Part shown: positions 1 through 5,375 of the stretch, in pieces
Layout of the letters: every line of letters begins with the position of its first letter
Numbering within the stretch: position 1 is the first letter of the stretch
Origin: CAYPOY01 sp964412395
GTDB lineage: Bacteria; Chloroflexota; Anaerolineae; B4-G1
DNA length: 7,058 nt
NCBI GenBank assembly: GCA_964412395.1
Contig: CAYPOY010000279.1
Span: forward strand, 1-7,058
Direction of reading: 5' to 3'
Translations under genes and position numbers: made by a program
The notes under the pieces: model-generated
What the model was told of the DNA's origin: nothing
The model's input: the letters and a program-made list of their open reading frames with translations, nothing else
Database searches by the model: none

Positions 1-1083
1 TTTCTCCTCATCGCCCCATGCACCTACCTCCTGCCCGCCTATTCTTCATTGCTGCAAACCCAGCCAGAGACTTGTGCGCCAGTTGATGAGCAAGTTGAGT
101 ATCATTGTGACCTCCTGGCGCAAAGGTTACCAGATTTTTCCCGTTTTGTTAAGTTGCTTCAGCCTCCGTCCTCAAATTTGCGAAATCTTGGTGAGGGTAT
201 CGGCCTGGTTCAATTCGACGAGTATATGGCCGACCACGCCGACTGCTGGGTGCTCGACGTCGAGACGGAAGCGGCGTCGAAAGATCCCGACTATCCGTTC
301 TCTCTGTCCAGAGAGAAGATAGCCAGGCCGCTGACGGAAATGGTGGACGCAGTGCTTGAAGCACACCGGCGCAACCCGGTCTCCTCTCACCGCCGGCAGT
401 TTCGACACGCCGACCGCCCCACCACAGTGTACTACCAGGGGGAGTGGCTCGGTGTTGGCAAGAGGCCGGCCTGCCACGACGTCGAGCAGGCCCGGCTCGA
501 GGCAGCGCGGCAGCTTGCCGGCAGCGGCGACGTGTCCCTGCGGGTCTCGGTGTTCGCCCAGGCCATGAACGTCGCCCCCAACGTGCAGCGCAGCCCCCTT
601 GGCTCCGCCATCCAGATCAAGGGGGTGGACAAGACCCGGCGGGATTGCCTGGCCCCCCACAACCTGCGGCTGCTCGCAGCCTGGGCGCAGGTGGTAGACC
701 TGGTGATGCAGGCCAACGGTATCCAGGAGAGGTTCGGTATCGGGTTCGCGTTCGATGCGGACACCTTTGCCGAACGAGTGACGGATGGACAGGGAGTGTT
801 CTACCTCATCAATCCCAACACAACCGGTGTCGCAACTTCCAGGGCGGAGGAGACGCTGCTCAAGATGTTCGTCCACGCCGGGCACGAGGTCGCTCATTCC
901 CGTTTCCCCGATCATGGAGAATACCACTCGTCGTGTATGGGCGACCTGCTCACCAACGCAGCCGGCCTCTTTGCTGCCCGGCAGCGTCGGCTGGCCCAGG
1001 AACTACGCGGCCGGAAATCGTCGCCCCTGATGCAGGGGTTGCAGATGTCTTTCGAGGAGCTATTGGAAGAAGAGGGAACCTGA
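1..1083 (+). CDS. C-terminal part of an unrecognised protein with an HExxH (zincin-like) motif; 5' end outside the window
   Basis: The reading frame is open from base 1 to the TGA at 1081-1083. The first possible start is a TTG at 49, with no purine-rich ribosome site before it, so the gene most likely begins beyond the left edge. Counting from that TTG there are 344 residues. Visible near the end are a hydrophobic strand ending F-G-I-G-F-A-F-D (after about residue 225), then F-Y-L-I-N-P, then H-E-V-A-H at residues 279-283, followed by H-G-E-Y-H (289-293). HExxH binds zinc and supplies the catalytic glutamate in zincin metalloproteases; a nearby histidine (289 or 293) could be a third ligand, as in SprT/WLM-like enzymes. 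I recall similar tails on large ATP-binding proteins of plasmids and phages, but cannot confirm that here. Protease activity is inference. The next gene starts 15 bases downstream, so the two are probably co-transcribed. The first 200 bases look less GC-rich than the rest. Confidence 0.7.
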   Translation, partial: FLLIAPCTYLLPAYSSLLQTQPETCAPVDEQVEYHCDLLAQRLPDFSRFVKLLQPPSSNLRNLGEGIGLVQFDEYMADHADCWVLDVETEAASKDPDYPFSLSREKIARPLTEMVDAVLEAHRRNPVSSHRRQFRHADRPTTVYYQGEWLGVGKRPACHDVEQARLEAARQLAGSGDVSLRVSVFAQAMNVAPNVQRSPLGSAIQIKGVDKTRRDCLAPHNLRLLAAWAQVVDLVMQANGIQERFGIGFAFDADTFAERVTDGQGVFYLINPNTTGVATSRAEETLLKMFVHAGHEVAHSRFPDHGEYHSSCMGDLLTNAAGLFAARQRRLAQELRGRKSSPLMQGLQMSFEELLEEEGT

Positions 1084-1088
1084 CAACT

Positions 1089-1094
1089 GGAGGT
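1089..1094 (+). promoter_or_regulatory. Shine-Dalgarno site fixing the start of the zinc-ribbon gene
   Basis: GGAGGT lies four bases before the ATG at 1099. A GTG at 1093 is in the same frame but overlaps this ribosome site, so it cannot be served by it. The ATG is therefore the better start. Confidence 0.7.
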
Positions 1095-1098
1095 GAGT

Positions 1099-1491
1099 AT
1101 GAGCACAAAGACAGACCTTACTGCACTGGTCACTGTCCTCGGCGGCAATCCCGTCGAGGTGGTGATCAGCACCGACCCTGAAGCACTGGAGAGACACGGA
1201 CAGGTGTTCGTCGAGGAGCAAGGCAGCAACGCCGACTACGAACTGTGCGAGGTTGAGATATTGCCTTCGGAGCAGATGGCAGACCTGGCCTCAACCCAGG
1301 GACTGCCGTCCACCTCGCAGGAGATGCAGGTCGTGCCGCTGTGGTGCAAACACTGTGACTGGCGGGGCCTCTCGTCGGAGGCCGGTTGGAGCGACGGCTC
1401 GCAGGGCTTCGAATGGACCTGCCCGGAGTGCGGAGGGGCAGAGTGGATCCGCGTCGTCGGGCCTGAGACGACGGGCCCGGTACAGATGTGA
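1099..1491 (+). CDS. Small unrecognised protein with C-terminal zinc ribbon
   Basis: This 130-residue protein belongs to no family I recognise. The N-terminal half (about 1-75) is acidic, with alternating hydrophobic residues that suggest a small alpha/beta fold, and it lacks signal peptide or membrane segments. The C-terminal part carries C-K-H-C at residues 83-86 and C-P-E-C at 108-111, separated by 21 residues with W-R-G just after the first pair. That is the classic layout of a treble-clef or rubredoxin-like zinc ribbon, which usually binds nucleic acid or a protein partner. It starts 15 bases after the gene before it, with a strong ribosome site in the gap, so the two likely share one mRNA and perhaps a job. 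The stop codon falls inside the left arm of an alternative hairpin with the downstream terminator region. Coding status is well supported; function is unknown. Confidence 0.75.
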   Translation: MSTKTDLTALVTVLGGNPVEVVISTDPEALERHGQVFVEEQGSNADYELCEVEILPSEQMADLASTQGLPSTSQEMQVVPLWCKHCDWRGLSSEAGWSDGSQGFEWTCPECGGAEWIRVVGPETTGPVQM

Positions 1492-1494
1492 AGC

Positions 1495-1563
1495 AAGAGC
1501 AAAGGGATGTGAGGGGTTTGATGTTCTGGCCCCTCACATCTGTGTATGAGCGGCTCTTTTTTT
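1495..1563 (+). terminator. Long two-part stem-loop with T-tract, probable terminator of the left gene pair
   Basis: An inner perfect 11-bp stem pairs 1506-1516 (GATGTGAGGGG) with 1530-1540 (CCCCTCACATC) around a 13-base loop. An outer 6-bp stem pairs 1495-1500 (AAGAGC) with 1553-1558 (GCTCTT). The T-tract 1557-1563 follows the outer arm directly. Taken together this works as a rho-independent terminator for the + strand genes, though the internal loop (5 and 12 bases) is unusual. On the other strand it reads AAAAAAA before the stem, so it would not terminate the - strand permease relic in the canonical way. Confidence 0.55.
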
Positions 1564-1654
1564 GTGCCTGGTGCGCACCACGGCTGCGGGCACGCTACTA
1601 TCTCCTGTGACTTCATTTTATGCGCAGCGAAAGGTCCTACACCAGGTTGGCCGG

Positions 1655-2173
1655 TCAGTACCCCAGCCGCCGGCTCCGCCGGTGCATCAGGATCGAAGGC
1701 ACGAGGAACAGAGCGCCGCTCAGCAAGAGCACGGCCAGGTCTAGCCACGGGCTGAGCAATCCCATCCCCAGCACTGCGTTGTTCACCAGGTCCTGGGCGT
1801 AGGTCAGCGGCGAGAGATAGGCCACCGCCTGCGCCGCCGGGGCCATCTCCGCCAGCGGGACGAACACCCCGCTGATGAAGAGCAGCCCCCAGCGCAGCAG
1901 CGTGCTGGGCATCTGCACGTCGCCGGGGTTGCGGGTGGGGATGGAGCCGAAGATGAGCCCCAGGGCCGAGAAGGAGAACGATCCCAGAGTCACGCCGGCA
2001 ACCAGCAACCAGGGCTGGGCGACGCTGGCGCCAAAGGCCACCACGCCGACGAGCAGCGAAAAGGCCGAGACGACAACGGCAAAGAAGGCCCCCACTGCTG
2101 CCTTGCTCAGCAGCAAGGTCAGCAGCGACATCGGCGCGGCCAGCAGCTCGTCCTTATTGAAGCGCTGCTCCAA
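1655..2173 (-). pseudogene. C-terminal half of an ABC-2 type transporter permease (truncated)
   Basis: ABC-2 permeases form the membrane channel of ABC exporters for drugs, lipids or polysaccharides and normally have about six transmembrane helices in 240 residues or more. Only the second half is here. It opens with L-L-A-A-P-M-S and a hydrophobic helix (about residues 16-48 from the TTG at 2173). Then come a second helix (about 52-72), a third around G-L-L-F-I-S-G-V-F-V-P-L-A-E-M, the family's S-P-L-T-Y-A-Q-D-L motif near 120-128, and a final helix ending in a basic tail R-R-S-R-R-L-G-Y. The first helices and the preceding cytoplasmic loop are missing; instead the frame runs upstream without a break into a penicillin-binding-protein-like stretch. 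The only start is a TTG with no convincing ribosome site. A diverged homologous copy begins at the right edge of the window. I call this a relic, although a short expressed fragment cannot be excluded. Confidence 0.7.
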
Positions 2174-2250
2174 CCGCCAGGCGAGCCACGCCTCCCGCAG
2201 CTTACAGCGCAGGCTGCGCTCGTAGATGTTTGCTATCGCCAGACGCTTGT
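2144..2250 (-). pseudogene. Fragment of a GT51 transglycosylase domain (class A penicillin-binding protein), fused to the permease relic
   Basis: Reading the permease frame further upstream on the - strand gives Y-E-R-S-L-R-C-K-L-R-E-A, then W-L-A-W-R-L-E-Q-R-F-N-K-D-E-L. In the peptidoglycan glycosyltransferase family GT51 the conserved motif is E-R-S/T-x-x-R-K-x-x-E-A, then a helix ending L-E-x-x-x-S-K-D-E-I-L, followed by E-x-Y-L-N. Here everything up to K-D-E-L matches, but Y-L-N never appears: the frame switches to the permease motif L-A-A-P-M-S at about 2138-2146. The catalytic glutamates, the S-T-I-T-Q-Q motif and the transpeptidase domain are all absent, so the fragment cannot function. 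An in-frame stop (TGA, complement of 2345-2347) closes the frame upstream, and 2251-2344 shows nothing recognisable. Family assignment is from memory of the motif. Confidence 0.6.
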
Positions 2251-2437
2251 CATCCGCATCATCCCCGCTGCTTCCCCCTTCCGGCCTCGCGGCATACGGC
2301 TTGCCCTCGGCCAGCCGGCGATCGGGGATGGCGCGGCGACAGCCTCAAACTCTTTGCGCACCGGCGCTGGGGCCCTCACCGCCTCGGCGGACAACGGCCT
2401 GAAGCCGGTGGGCGCGCTGGAGCGGCTGTGTTGAACG
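2251..2437. other. Stretch without a recognisable gene
   Basis: No reading frame here has both a plausible start with ribosome site and a recognisable product. The - strand frame that carries the GT51-like stretch remains open to the stop at 2345-2347 but shows only charged, low-complexity sequence. It lies between the permease/GT51 scar and the PepSY operator and is probably further remnant DNA. Confidence 0.4.
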
Positions 2438-2473
2438 TGAGAAAACTCTCATCCGGTTCTCAGCGTCTTTTCA
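2438..2473 (+). promoter_or_regulatory. Operator: TGAGA/TCTCA inverted repeat plus three 11-bp-spaced direct repeats, upstream of the PepSY gene
   Basis: TGAGA (2438-2442) and TCTCA (2447-2451) form an inverted repeat around AAAC. TCTCA recurs at 2458-2462, and a one-mismatch copy TTTCA lies at 2469-2473, each exactly 11 bases on. Direct repeats at one-helical-turn spacing just upstream of a -10 box are the usual binding site of OmpR/PhoB-class activators, which replace a good -35 element. The same 17-base core TGAGAAAACTCTCATCC and spacing appear at 3152 before the DedA gene. Confidence 0.7.
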
Positions 2474-2484
2474 TCTGATCGAAG

Positions 2485-2490
2485 TAAGAT
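2485..2490 (+). promoter_or_regulatory. Predicted -10 box of the PepSY gene
   Basis: TAAGAT matches the -10 consensus at four of six positions and begins 12 bases after the end of the third repeat. The -10 candidate of the DedA promoter sits at exactly the same distance. Transcription would start near 2497, just before a small hairpin (ACGGG 2503-2507 with CCCGT 2512-2516) at the 5' end of the mRNA. Confidence 0.5.
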
Positions 2491-2535
2491 AAGGCCAGAA
2501 CAACGGGAAAGCCCGTGGTTCAAAATCCATCACAG

Positions 2536-2546
2536 AAAGGAGGTGA
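2536..2546 (+). promoter_or_regulatory. Near-perfect Shine-Dalgarno site of the PepSY gene
   Basis: AAAGGAGGTGA is almost fully complementary to the 16S rRNA tail and lies 6 bases before the ATG at 2553 (9 from the GGAGG core). It implies strong translation once the regulated promoter fires. Confidence 0.75.
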
Positions 2547-2552
2547 CAAGCG

Positions 2553-3086
2553 ATGAAAAAGTGGCTGATCGGCGGTGGAATCCTCGGCGCGCTGGCCGTG
2601 GCTCTGGTGGTGGGTAGCCTGATGGTGATGCCCACCTTCGCCCAGGGGCCCACGCCGCCCCAGGCCGACACCGGACCGGACGAGCGGTCCCCGGCCTATA
2701 ACTCCTCCGTCCGCGTGGACGACGCCCAGTTCGAAGGCGTGAGTGAGGCGGATGAGGCAGCCGCGCTGGCCGGCCTGGCGAGCATCACGCCGGAAGAGGC
2801 CAAGGCCGCCGCGTTGGCGGCCAACCCCGGCACGACCGTCGTCGAGGTGGAGTTGGACAACGAGAACGGCGCGCTGGTCTACAGCGTCGAACTGGACAAC
2901 GGCCTGGACGTGAAGGTGGACGCCGGAAGCGCAGCCGTCCTGCACACCGAGCAGGCGGACGCCGACGAAGCGGGTGACGCCGACGAAACGGGTGACACCG
3001 ACGATGTCGACGTCCAGGAAGAGTTCGAGAGCCAGGCCGACGACGCGACCGAAACGCCTGGCGTCGAGGACACACCGGGGCAATAG
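2553..3086 (+). CDS. Secreted or membrane-anchored PepSY-domain protein with acidic tail
   Basis: The 177-residue product starts M-K-K-W followed by a hydrophobic stretch (5-26) and T-F-A at 28-30, a good signal peptidase I site; uncleaved, the same stretch would be an anchor. Residues 31-76 are a proline-rich then acidic linker. A single PepSY domain covers about 78-130: an alanine-rich helix beginning I-T-P-E-E-A-K, then two strands around E-V-E-L-D and Y-S-V-E-L, and a final V-K-V-D-A-G turn. PepSY domains are small extracytoplasmic modules thought to inhibit proteases or bind ligands, and often sit beside two-component systems. The tail (131-177) is highly acidic, with short repeats of the type D-A-D-E-A-G / D-A-D-E-T-G. 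The gene stands alone between its own repeat-operator promoter and a strong terminator. Assignment to PepSY is firm; the ligand is unknown. Confidence 0.88.
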   Translation: MKKWLIGGGILGALAVALVVGSLMVMPTFAQGPTPPQADTGPDERSPAYNSSVRVDDAQFEGVSEADEAAALAGLASITPEEAKAAALAANPGTTVVEVELDNENGALVYSVELDNGLDVKVDAGSAAVLHTEQADADEAGDADETGDTDDVDVQEEFESQADDATETPGVEDTPGQ

Positions 3087-3117
3087 CCTACTCAGTAGCC
3101 TGCTATGCCCCAGCGGA

Positions 3118-3150
3118 GAGGGCGCCGGTTTACCCGGTGCCCTCTTTTTT
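3118..3150 (+). terminator. Rho-independent terminator of the PepSY gene
   Basis: An 11-bp stem pairs 3118-3128 (GAGGGCGCCGG) with 3134-3144 (CCGGTGCCCTC), with one G-U pair and a 5-base loop. Six T residues (3145-3150) follow at once. It lies 31 bases after the PepSY stop codon and directly abuts the next operator. Confidence 0.92.
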
Positions 3151-3151
3151 A

Positions 3152-3187
3152 TGAGAAAACTCTCATCCTGGTCTCATCTGGCTCTCA
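3152..3187 (+). promoter_or_regulatory. Operator: second copy of the inverted/direct-repeat element, upstream of the DedA gene
   Basis: TGAGA (3152-3156) and TCTCA (3161-3165) form an inverted repeat around AAAC. Perfect TCTCA copies recur at 3172-3176 and 3183-3187, giving three direct repeats at exact 11-base steps. Positions 3152-3168 are identical to 2438-2454 of the PepSY operator; beyond that only the repeats and spacing are kept, which points to selection on protein binding rather than a recent copy. Confidence 0.72.
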
Positions 3188-3198
3188 CGCAACCGAGG

Positions 3199-3204
3199 TA
3201 TCCT
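3199..3204 (+). promoter_or_regulatory. Predicted -10 box of the DedA gene
   Basis: TATCCT matches the -10 consensus at four of six positions and starts 12 bases after the end of the third TCTCA, the same distance as at the PepSY promoter. No good -35 hexamer is visible, consistent with activator dependence. The leader to the ATG is about 75 bases with no clear structure. Confidence 0.5.
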
Positions 3205-3284
3205 GAACCACGGTACAAGACGGTGGAGCGCCTCTACAAGGGGCATAAAAGAGCACAGACCACATTTTGCAAGAGGAGTGATAA

Positions 3285-3926
3285 ATGCACCTGACCGCGA
3301 TCCTTGATTTAATCAATCTCTGGACTCAATCGGCCATCAGTGCCCTGGGCTACCCCGGCCTGGGGCTGGTGATGTTCCTGGAGAACGTCTTCCCACCCAT
3401 CCCGTCGGAGGTGGTCCTGCCGCTGGCGGGCAGCCTCACGCTACAAGGGCGCTTTACCCTGGCCGGCGTCACCCTCGTGGGTGCGCTGGGTTCCATCGCC
3501 GGGGCGTTGCTCTTCTACGGGCTGGGCCACTGGCTGGGCGAGGCCCGCGTGCGTCGGCTTATGGAGCGGTACGGGCGCTGGCTCTCCCTTTCCGCCGCCG
3601 ATTTCGACCGCGCCAAATCCTGGTTTGAGCGTTACGGCGAGCCGGTCATCTTTTTCGGGCGCATGGTGCCGATGGTGCGCAGCCTGATCTCCATCCCGGC
3701 CGGGCTGGCGGGGATGGACCTGGCCCGCTTCAATCTGTACACCGCCCTGGGCACGGCGCTCTGGAGCCTGCTGCTGGCCTGGGCAGGCCGCATCCTGGGG
3801 CAGAACTGGCCCCTGGTCAGCACCTGGATCGGGCGCTACGAGCACTTGGTACTGGCCGTCGCTGGTGTAGGCGTCGTCCTCTTCGTCGCCCGCTGGCGTT
3901 TGCGCCGAAAGGCCGTCCTATGGTAA
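3285..3926 (+). CDS. DedA-family inner-membrane protein (SNARE-associated/VTT domain)
   Basis: The 213-residue protein has the length and motifs of bacterial DedA proteins, relatives of the VTT-domain lipid scramblases. Motifs are F-L-E-N-V-F-P-P-I-P-S-E with P-L-A-G (31-49) in the re-entrant region, a glycine-rich helix (66-85), F-x-G-R-M-V-P-M-V-R at 123-132 and P-A-G at 138-140, then C-terminal hydrophobic helices (about 150-170 and 185-203) and a basic end. Glu33 and Glu42 and the arginine pair Arg126/Arg132 correspond in character and spacing to acidic and arginine residues required in E. coli YqjA/YghB. Family members move undecaprenyl phosphate or phospholipids across the membrane and support resistance to cationic peptides and maintenance of proton motive force; which applies here is unknown. 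AGGAG at 3274-3278 sets the start. Its promoter carries the same repeat operator as the PepSY gene, implying co-regulation. No terminator is evident after it. Confidence 0.9.
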   Translation: MHLTAILDLINLWTQSAISALGYPGLGLVMFLENVFPPIPSEVVLPLAGSLTLQGRFTLAGVTLVGALGSIAGALLFYGLGHWLGEARVRRLMERYGRWLSLSAADFDRAKSWFERYGEPVIFFGRMVPMVRSLISIPAGLAGMDLARFNLYTALGTALWSLLLAWAGRILGQNWPLVSTWIGRYEHLVLAVAGVGVVLFVARWRLRRKAVLW

Positions 3927-3929
3927 AAT
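3900..3929 (+). promoter_or_regulatory. Possible promoter of the acetyltransferase gene
   Basis: TTGCGC (3900-3905) and TAAAAT (3924-3929), 18 bases apart, resemble a sigma-70 promoter lying over the DedA stop codon. It lacks the TCTCA repeats seen upstream. Weak evidence, as no other sequence supports it. Confidence 0.3.
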
Positions 3930-3995
3930 TAGATCGTAGTTGTAGATGATACCCTGTAAAGCGGCGCAACTCGCCCGCTACACCTCCCTGAAGCC

Positions 3996-3999
3996 GGAG
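3996..3999 (+). promoter_or_regulatory. Ribosome site deciding the acetyltransferase start
   Basis: GGAG lies 6 bases before the ATG at 4006. An in-frame ATG at 3946 has no such site, and its extra 20 residues precede the usual GNAT N-terminus. Confidence 0.5.
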
Positions 4000-4005
4000 A
4001 TAAAG

Positions 4006-4635
4006 ATGCTCATTCGACCTGCCATGCCCGCAGACACATCCAGCAGTGTCCCCCTCATCCATATGAGCATGGGGCGGGTAGCCGATTTCCTATTCGGCTG
4101 CCAGGACTCAGCCAAAGCCGGATGCGCGCTGACCAGGCTTTTTGCCCTGCCCCATAATCGGTTCAGCTACCAGTTCGCCGACGTCGTAGAGGAAGATGGT
4201 CAGGTCATTGGCCTGGGATTGAACTATCCGGGCAATCTGATCAAGTCGCTAGAGTTCTCAACGGGCCGACAATTACTGAGCTTCTATGGTTTGGTGGGGT
4301 TTATACGCTTCTTGCGAAAGACCCTGCCTCTCGTTCCCATCAGGGAAGCGGAGCCCGACGAGTACTTTATCCATAGCCTGGCCGTCTTGCCCCCCTTCCA
4401 GGGACAAGGCATCGGGACACGCTTGCTCTCCTGGGCCGAAGCCAGGGCGCAAGCTATGGGTTTCACCAAGTCTTCCCTGGTTGTTGAGGTTGAGAATCGG
4501 AAAGCGCGCCGTCTTTATGAACGCCTGGGGTATCGCATCGTAAGCACGCAAAGGGCTGAACGGCTGAGGCGACCGATGGATTCCGCGGGGTTCCACCGCA
4601 TGGTGAAGGTATACTGGGCTCCGGCATGCGGCTGA
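4006..4635 (+). CDS. GNAT-family N-acetyltransferase
   Basis: GNAT enzymes transfer an acetyl group from acetyl-CoA to an amine on a small molecule, peptide or protein. From the ATG at 4006 there are 209 residues. The N-terminal strand M-L-I-R-P-A-M-P-A-D is typical of the family. Motif A follows the strand Y-F-I-H-S-L-A-V with the acetyl-CoA pyrophosphate loop Q-G-Q-G-I-G at 132-137. Motif B has Asn164 and the common Y-E-R-L-G-Y (171-176), where Tyr171 is the usual general-acid position. The middle (about 65-115) contains a long hydrophobic and basic segment around F-Y-G-L-V-G-F-I-R-F-L-R, longer than in minimal GNATs, which may shape the substrate site. An upstream ATG at 3946 would give 229 residues but has no ribosome site. 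It lies 65 bases before the response regulator gene with no terminator between, so read-through is possible. Substrate unknown. Confidence 0.85.
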   Translation: MLIRPAMPADTSSSVPLIHMSMGRVADFLFGCQDSAKAGCALTRLFALPHNRFSYQFADVVEEDGQVIGLGLNYPGNLIKSLEFSTGRQLLSFYGLVGFIRFLRKTLPLVPIREAEPDEYFIHSLAVLPPFQGQGIGTRLLSWAEARAQAMGFTKSSLVVEVENRKARRLYERLGYRIVSTQRAERLRRPMDSAGFHRMVKVYWAPACG

Positions 4636-4700
4636 CGCGTGGGCCGTTCGTTTCGCTTCGGTCAGGAGACCCCTGGCGAATAGGACGCAGGGAGTAAGGG

Positions 4701-5375
4701 ATGCACATCCTGGTGGTGGAAGACGAACGGCGGGTCGCTGCCTTTATCAAGCGTGGCCTGGAAGAAGAAGGCTACGCCGTAGATGTGGCCTACGATGGCG
4801 AGGAAGCCCTGGACTGGGCCGCCGTGGTGGACTACGATCTCATCGTGTTGGACGTGCTGCTGCCCAAAAAAGACGGCATCCAGGTTTGCCGTGCACTGCG
4901 GGACCGGGGCGACAAGACGCCCATTCTGATGCTCACCGCCCGCGACGCTGTGGAGGACCGGGTGCGGGGACTGGACAGCGGCGCCGACGACTACTTGGTC
5001 AAACCCTTTGCCTTCCAGGAACTGCTGGCCCGCCTCCGCGCCCTGCTGCGGCGCGGAGGCGAGGCCAAAACCTCCCGCCTGCAGGTAGGCGATCTGGTGC
5101 TGAATACCCTCACCCGCCAGGCCACCCGCGGCGACAAGGTCATTGAACTGACGGCCCGCGAGTACACCCTGCTGGAGTTCCTGATGCGCCACCCGCGCCA
5201 GGTGCTCAGCCGCACCCAGATCGCCGACCACGTCTGGAGTTACGATTTTCTCACCACTTCCAACGTGGTGGACGTCTACATCGGCTATCTGCGCCGTAAG
5301 ATAGACGACGGCTTCGAGGTCAAACTGATCCAGACGGTGCGCGGGATGGGCTACAAGATCGAGGCCGAACCGTGA
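4701..5375 (+). CDS. OmpR/PhoB-family DNA-binding response regulator
   Basis: The 224-residue protein has a receiver domain (1 to about 118) with the acidic pocket Glu7/Asp8, phospho-acceptor Asp51 in V-L-D-V-L-L-P, Thr79 in L-T-A-R and Lys101 in V-K-P-F: a complete, active-looking set. After a short linker comes a winged-helix domain (about 128-222) with the E-L-T-A-R-E-Y-x-L-L motif, the V-V-D-V-Y-I-G-Y-L-R-R-K-I recognition helix and the C-terminal wing R-G-M-G-Y-K. This class binds tandem direct repeats spaced about one helical turn, which fits the 11-bp repeats before the PepSY and DedA genes; the link is inference. No TCTCA repeats lie before this gene itself, so autoregulation through that element is not seen. 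GGGAG at 4690-4694 is the ribosome site. The stop overlaps the kinase start by GTGA. Subfamily name cannot be fixed; it resembles CusR/QseB/MprA-type regulators generally. Confidence 0.93.
   Translation: MHILVVEDERRVAAFIKRGLEEEGYAVDVAYDGEEALDWAAVVDYDLIVLDVLLPKKDGIQVCRALRDRGDKTPILMLTARDAVEDRVRGLDSGADDYLVKPFAFQELLARLRALLRRGGEAKTSRLQVGDLVLNTLTRQATRGDKVIELTAREYTLLEFLMRHPRQVLSRTQIADHVWSYDFLTTSNVVDVYIGYLRRKIDDGFEVKLIQTVRGMGYKIEAEP

Noticed and set aside
380..390. TCTCA-like match inside the HExxH gene
   Set aside because: It is a single copy without 11-base repeats or a -10 box and lies within coding sequence.
172..927. Long - strand reading frame opposite the HExxH gene
   Set aside because: It is a mirror of GC-rich coding sequence on the other strand, with low-complexity composition, no ribosome site and no family resemblance.
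444..1181. 245-codon + strand frame overlapping the HExxH gene
   Set aside because: Its product is Arg/Gly/Pro-rich out-of-frame sequence; the overlapping frame has the zinc motif and leads into a normal operon spacing.
2222..2431. Open + strand frame ending with a protein-like tail (G-A-L-T-A-S-A-D-N-G-L)
   Set aside because: It has no start codon with a ribosome site, lies codon-for-codon opposite the GT51-like fragment for part of its length, and shows no motif I recognise.
2230..2478. 82-codon + strand frame running into the PepSY operator
   Set aside because: The product is Pro/Arg/His-rich, lacks a ribosome site and would read through the operator and promoter repeats.
3946..4005. Upstream ATG start for the acetyltransferase
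   Set aside because: No ribosome site precedes it, and the GNAT N-terminal strand begins at the ATG at 4006, which has GGAG 6 bases upstream.
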